NCBI GenBank assembly: GCA_013693795.1
Contig: CP059258.1
Span: forward strand, 918,568-923,704
Direction: 5' to 3'
DNA length: 5,137 nt
From: Anaerolineae bacterium
Lineage (GTDB): Bacteria; Chloroflexota; Anaerolineae; SSC4; Amarolineaceae
The first letter of the stretch is position 1. Every line of letters begins with the position of its first letter. Positions 5,135-5,137 of the stretch are shown here, piece after piece. Position numbers and translations under genes: made by a program. A model generated the notes under the pieces. The model made no database searches. It had not been told where the DNA came from and saw nothing but the letters and a program-made list of their open reading frames with translations.

Positions 5135-5137
5135 GTC

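Overview
The window looks like a bacterial chromosomal fragment, GC-rich apart from short AT-rich promoter patches. The gene content would fit a Chloroflexota-type bacterium: a nos accessory operon with a lipoprotein cytochrome c, an AmmeMemoRadiSam radical-SAM gene, and a long repeat/RDD membrane protein. That assignment is an inference from gene content, not something the sequence proves.

Left edge (1-180, minus strand). The first 43 codons of an AmmeMemoRadiSam-system radical SAM enzyme (amrS) run off the left edge. It has an AGGAGG ribosome binding site and a good sigma70-type promoter (TTGAAC - 17 bp - TATAAT). From 181 to 330 comes a G-rich tandem array of TTGGGGG/TTGGGG units, starting exactly where the amrS -35 box ends. 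The remainder up to about 536 holds an extended -10 promoter pointing right (TGGTATAAT, 440-448). Beyond it lies a 35-nt direct duplication (508-542 and 579-613), each copy carrying a Shine-Dalgarno and an ATG. The first ATG opens a tryptophan-rich 24-codon ORF whose stop overlaps the second ATG.

Middle (608-3128, plus strand). The broken frames here assemble into a single protein of about 838 residues once six single-base indels are allowed for: five extra bases and one missing base, four of the six next to homopolymers. Its parts are an N-terminal helical segment, twelve 22-residue repeats beginning with proline, an RDD membrane domain, a soluble C-terminal domain I do not recognise, and a Ser/Thr/Pro/Ala-rich tail. 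Whether the gene is truly decayed or the sequence carries indel errors cannot be settled from the window. The preserved protein sequence on both sides of each break favours errors or very recent decay. A strong hairpin terminator (3179-3216) separates it from the convergent operon.

Right part (3248-5134, minus strand). This is the distal end of a nitrous oxide reductase accessory operon, in transcription order nosY (ABC-2 permease), nosL (copper-binding lipoprotein), then a small lipoprotein cytochrome c. nosY and nosL overlap by GTGA. The cytochrome c gene carries one more frameshift near its N-terminus. NosY works with NosF/NosD and NosL in maturing the copper centres of NosZ, and the cytochrome is a plausible electron donor. 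nosZ, nosD and nosF would be expected beyond the right edge.
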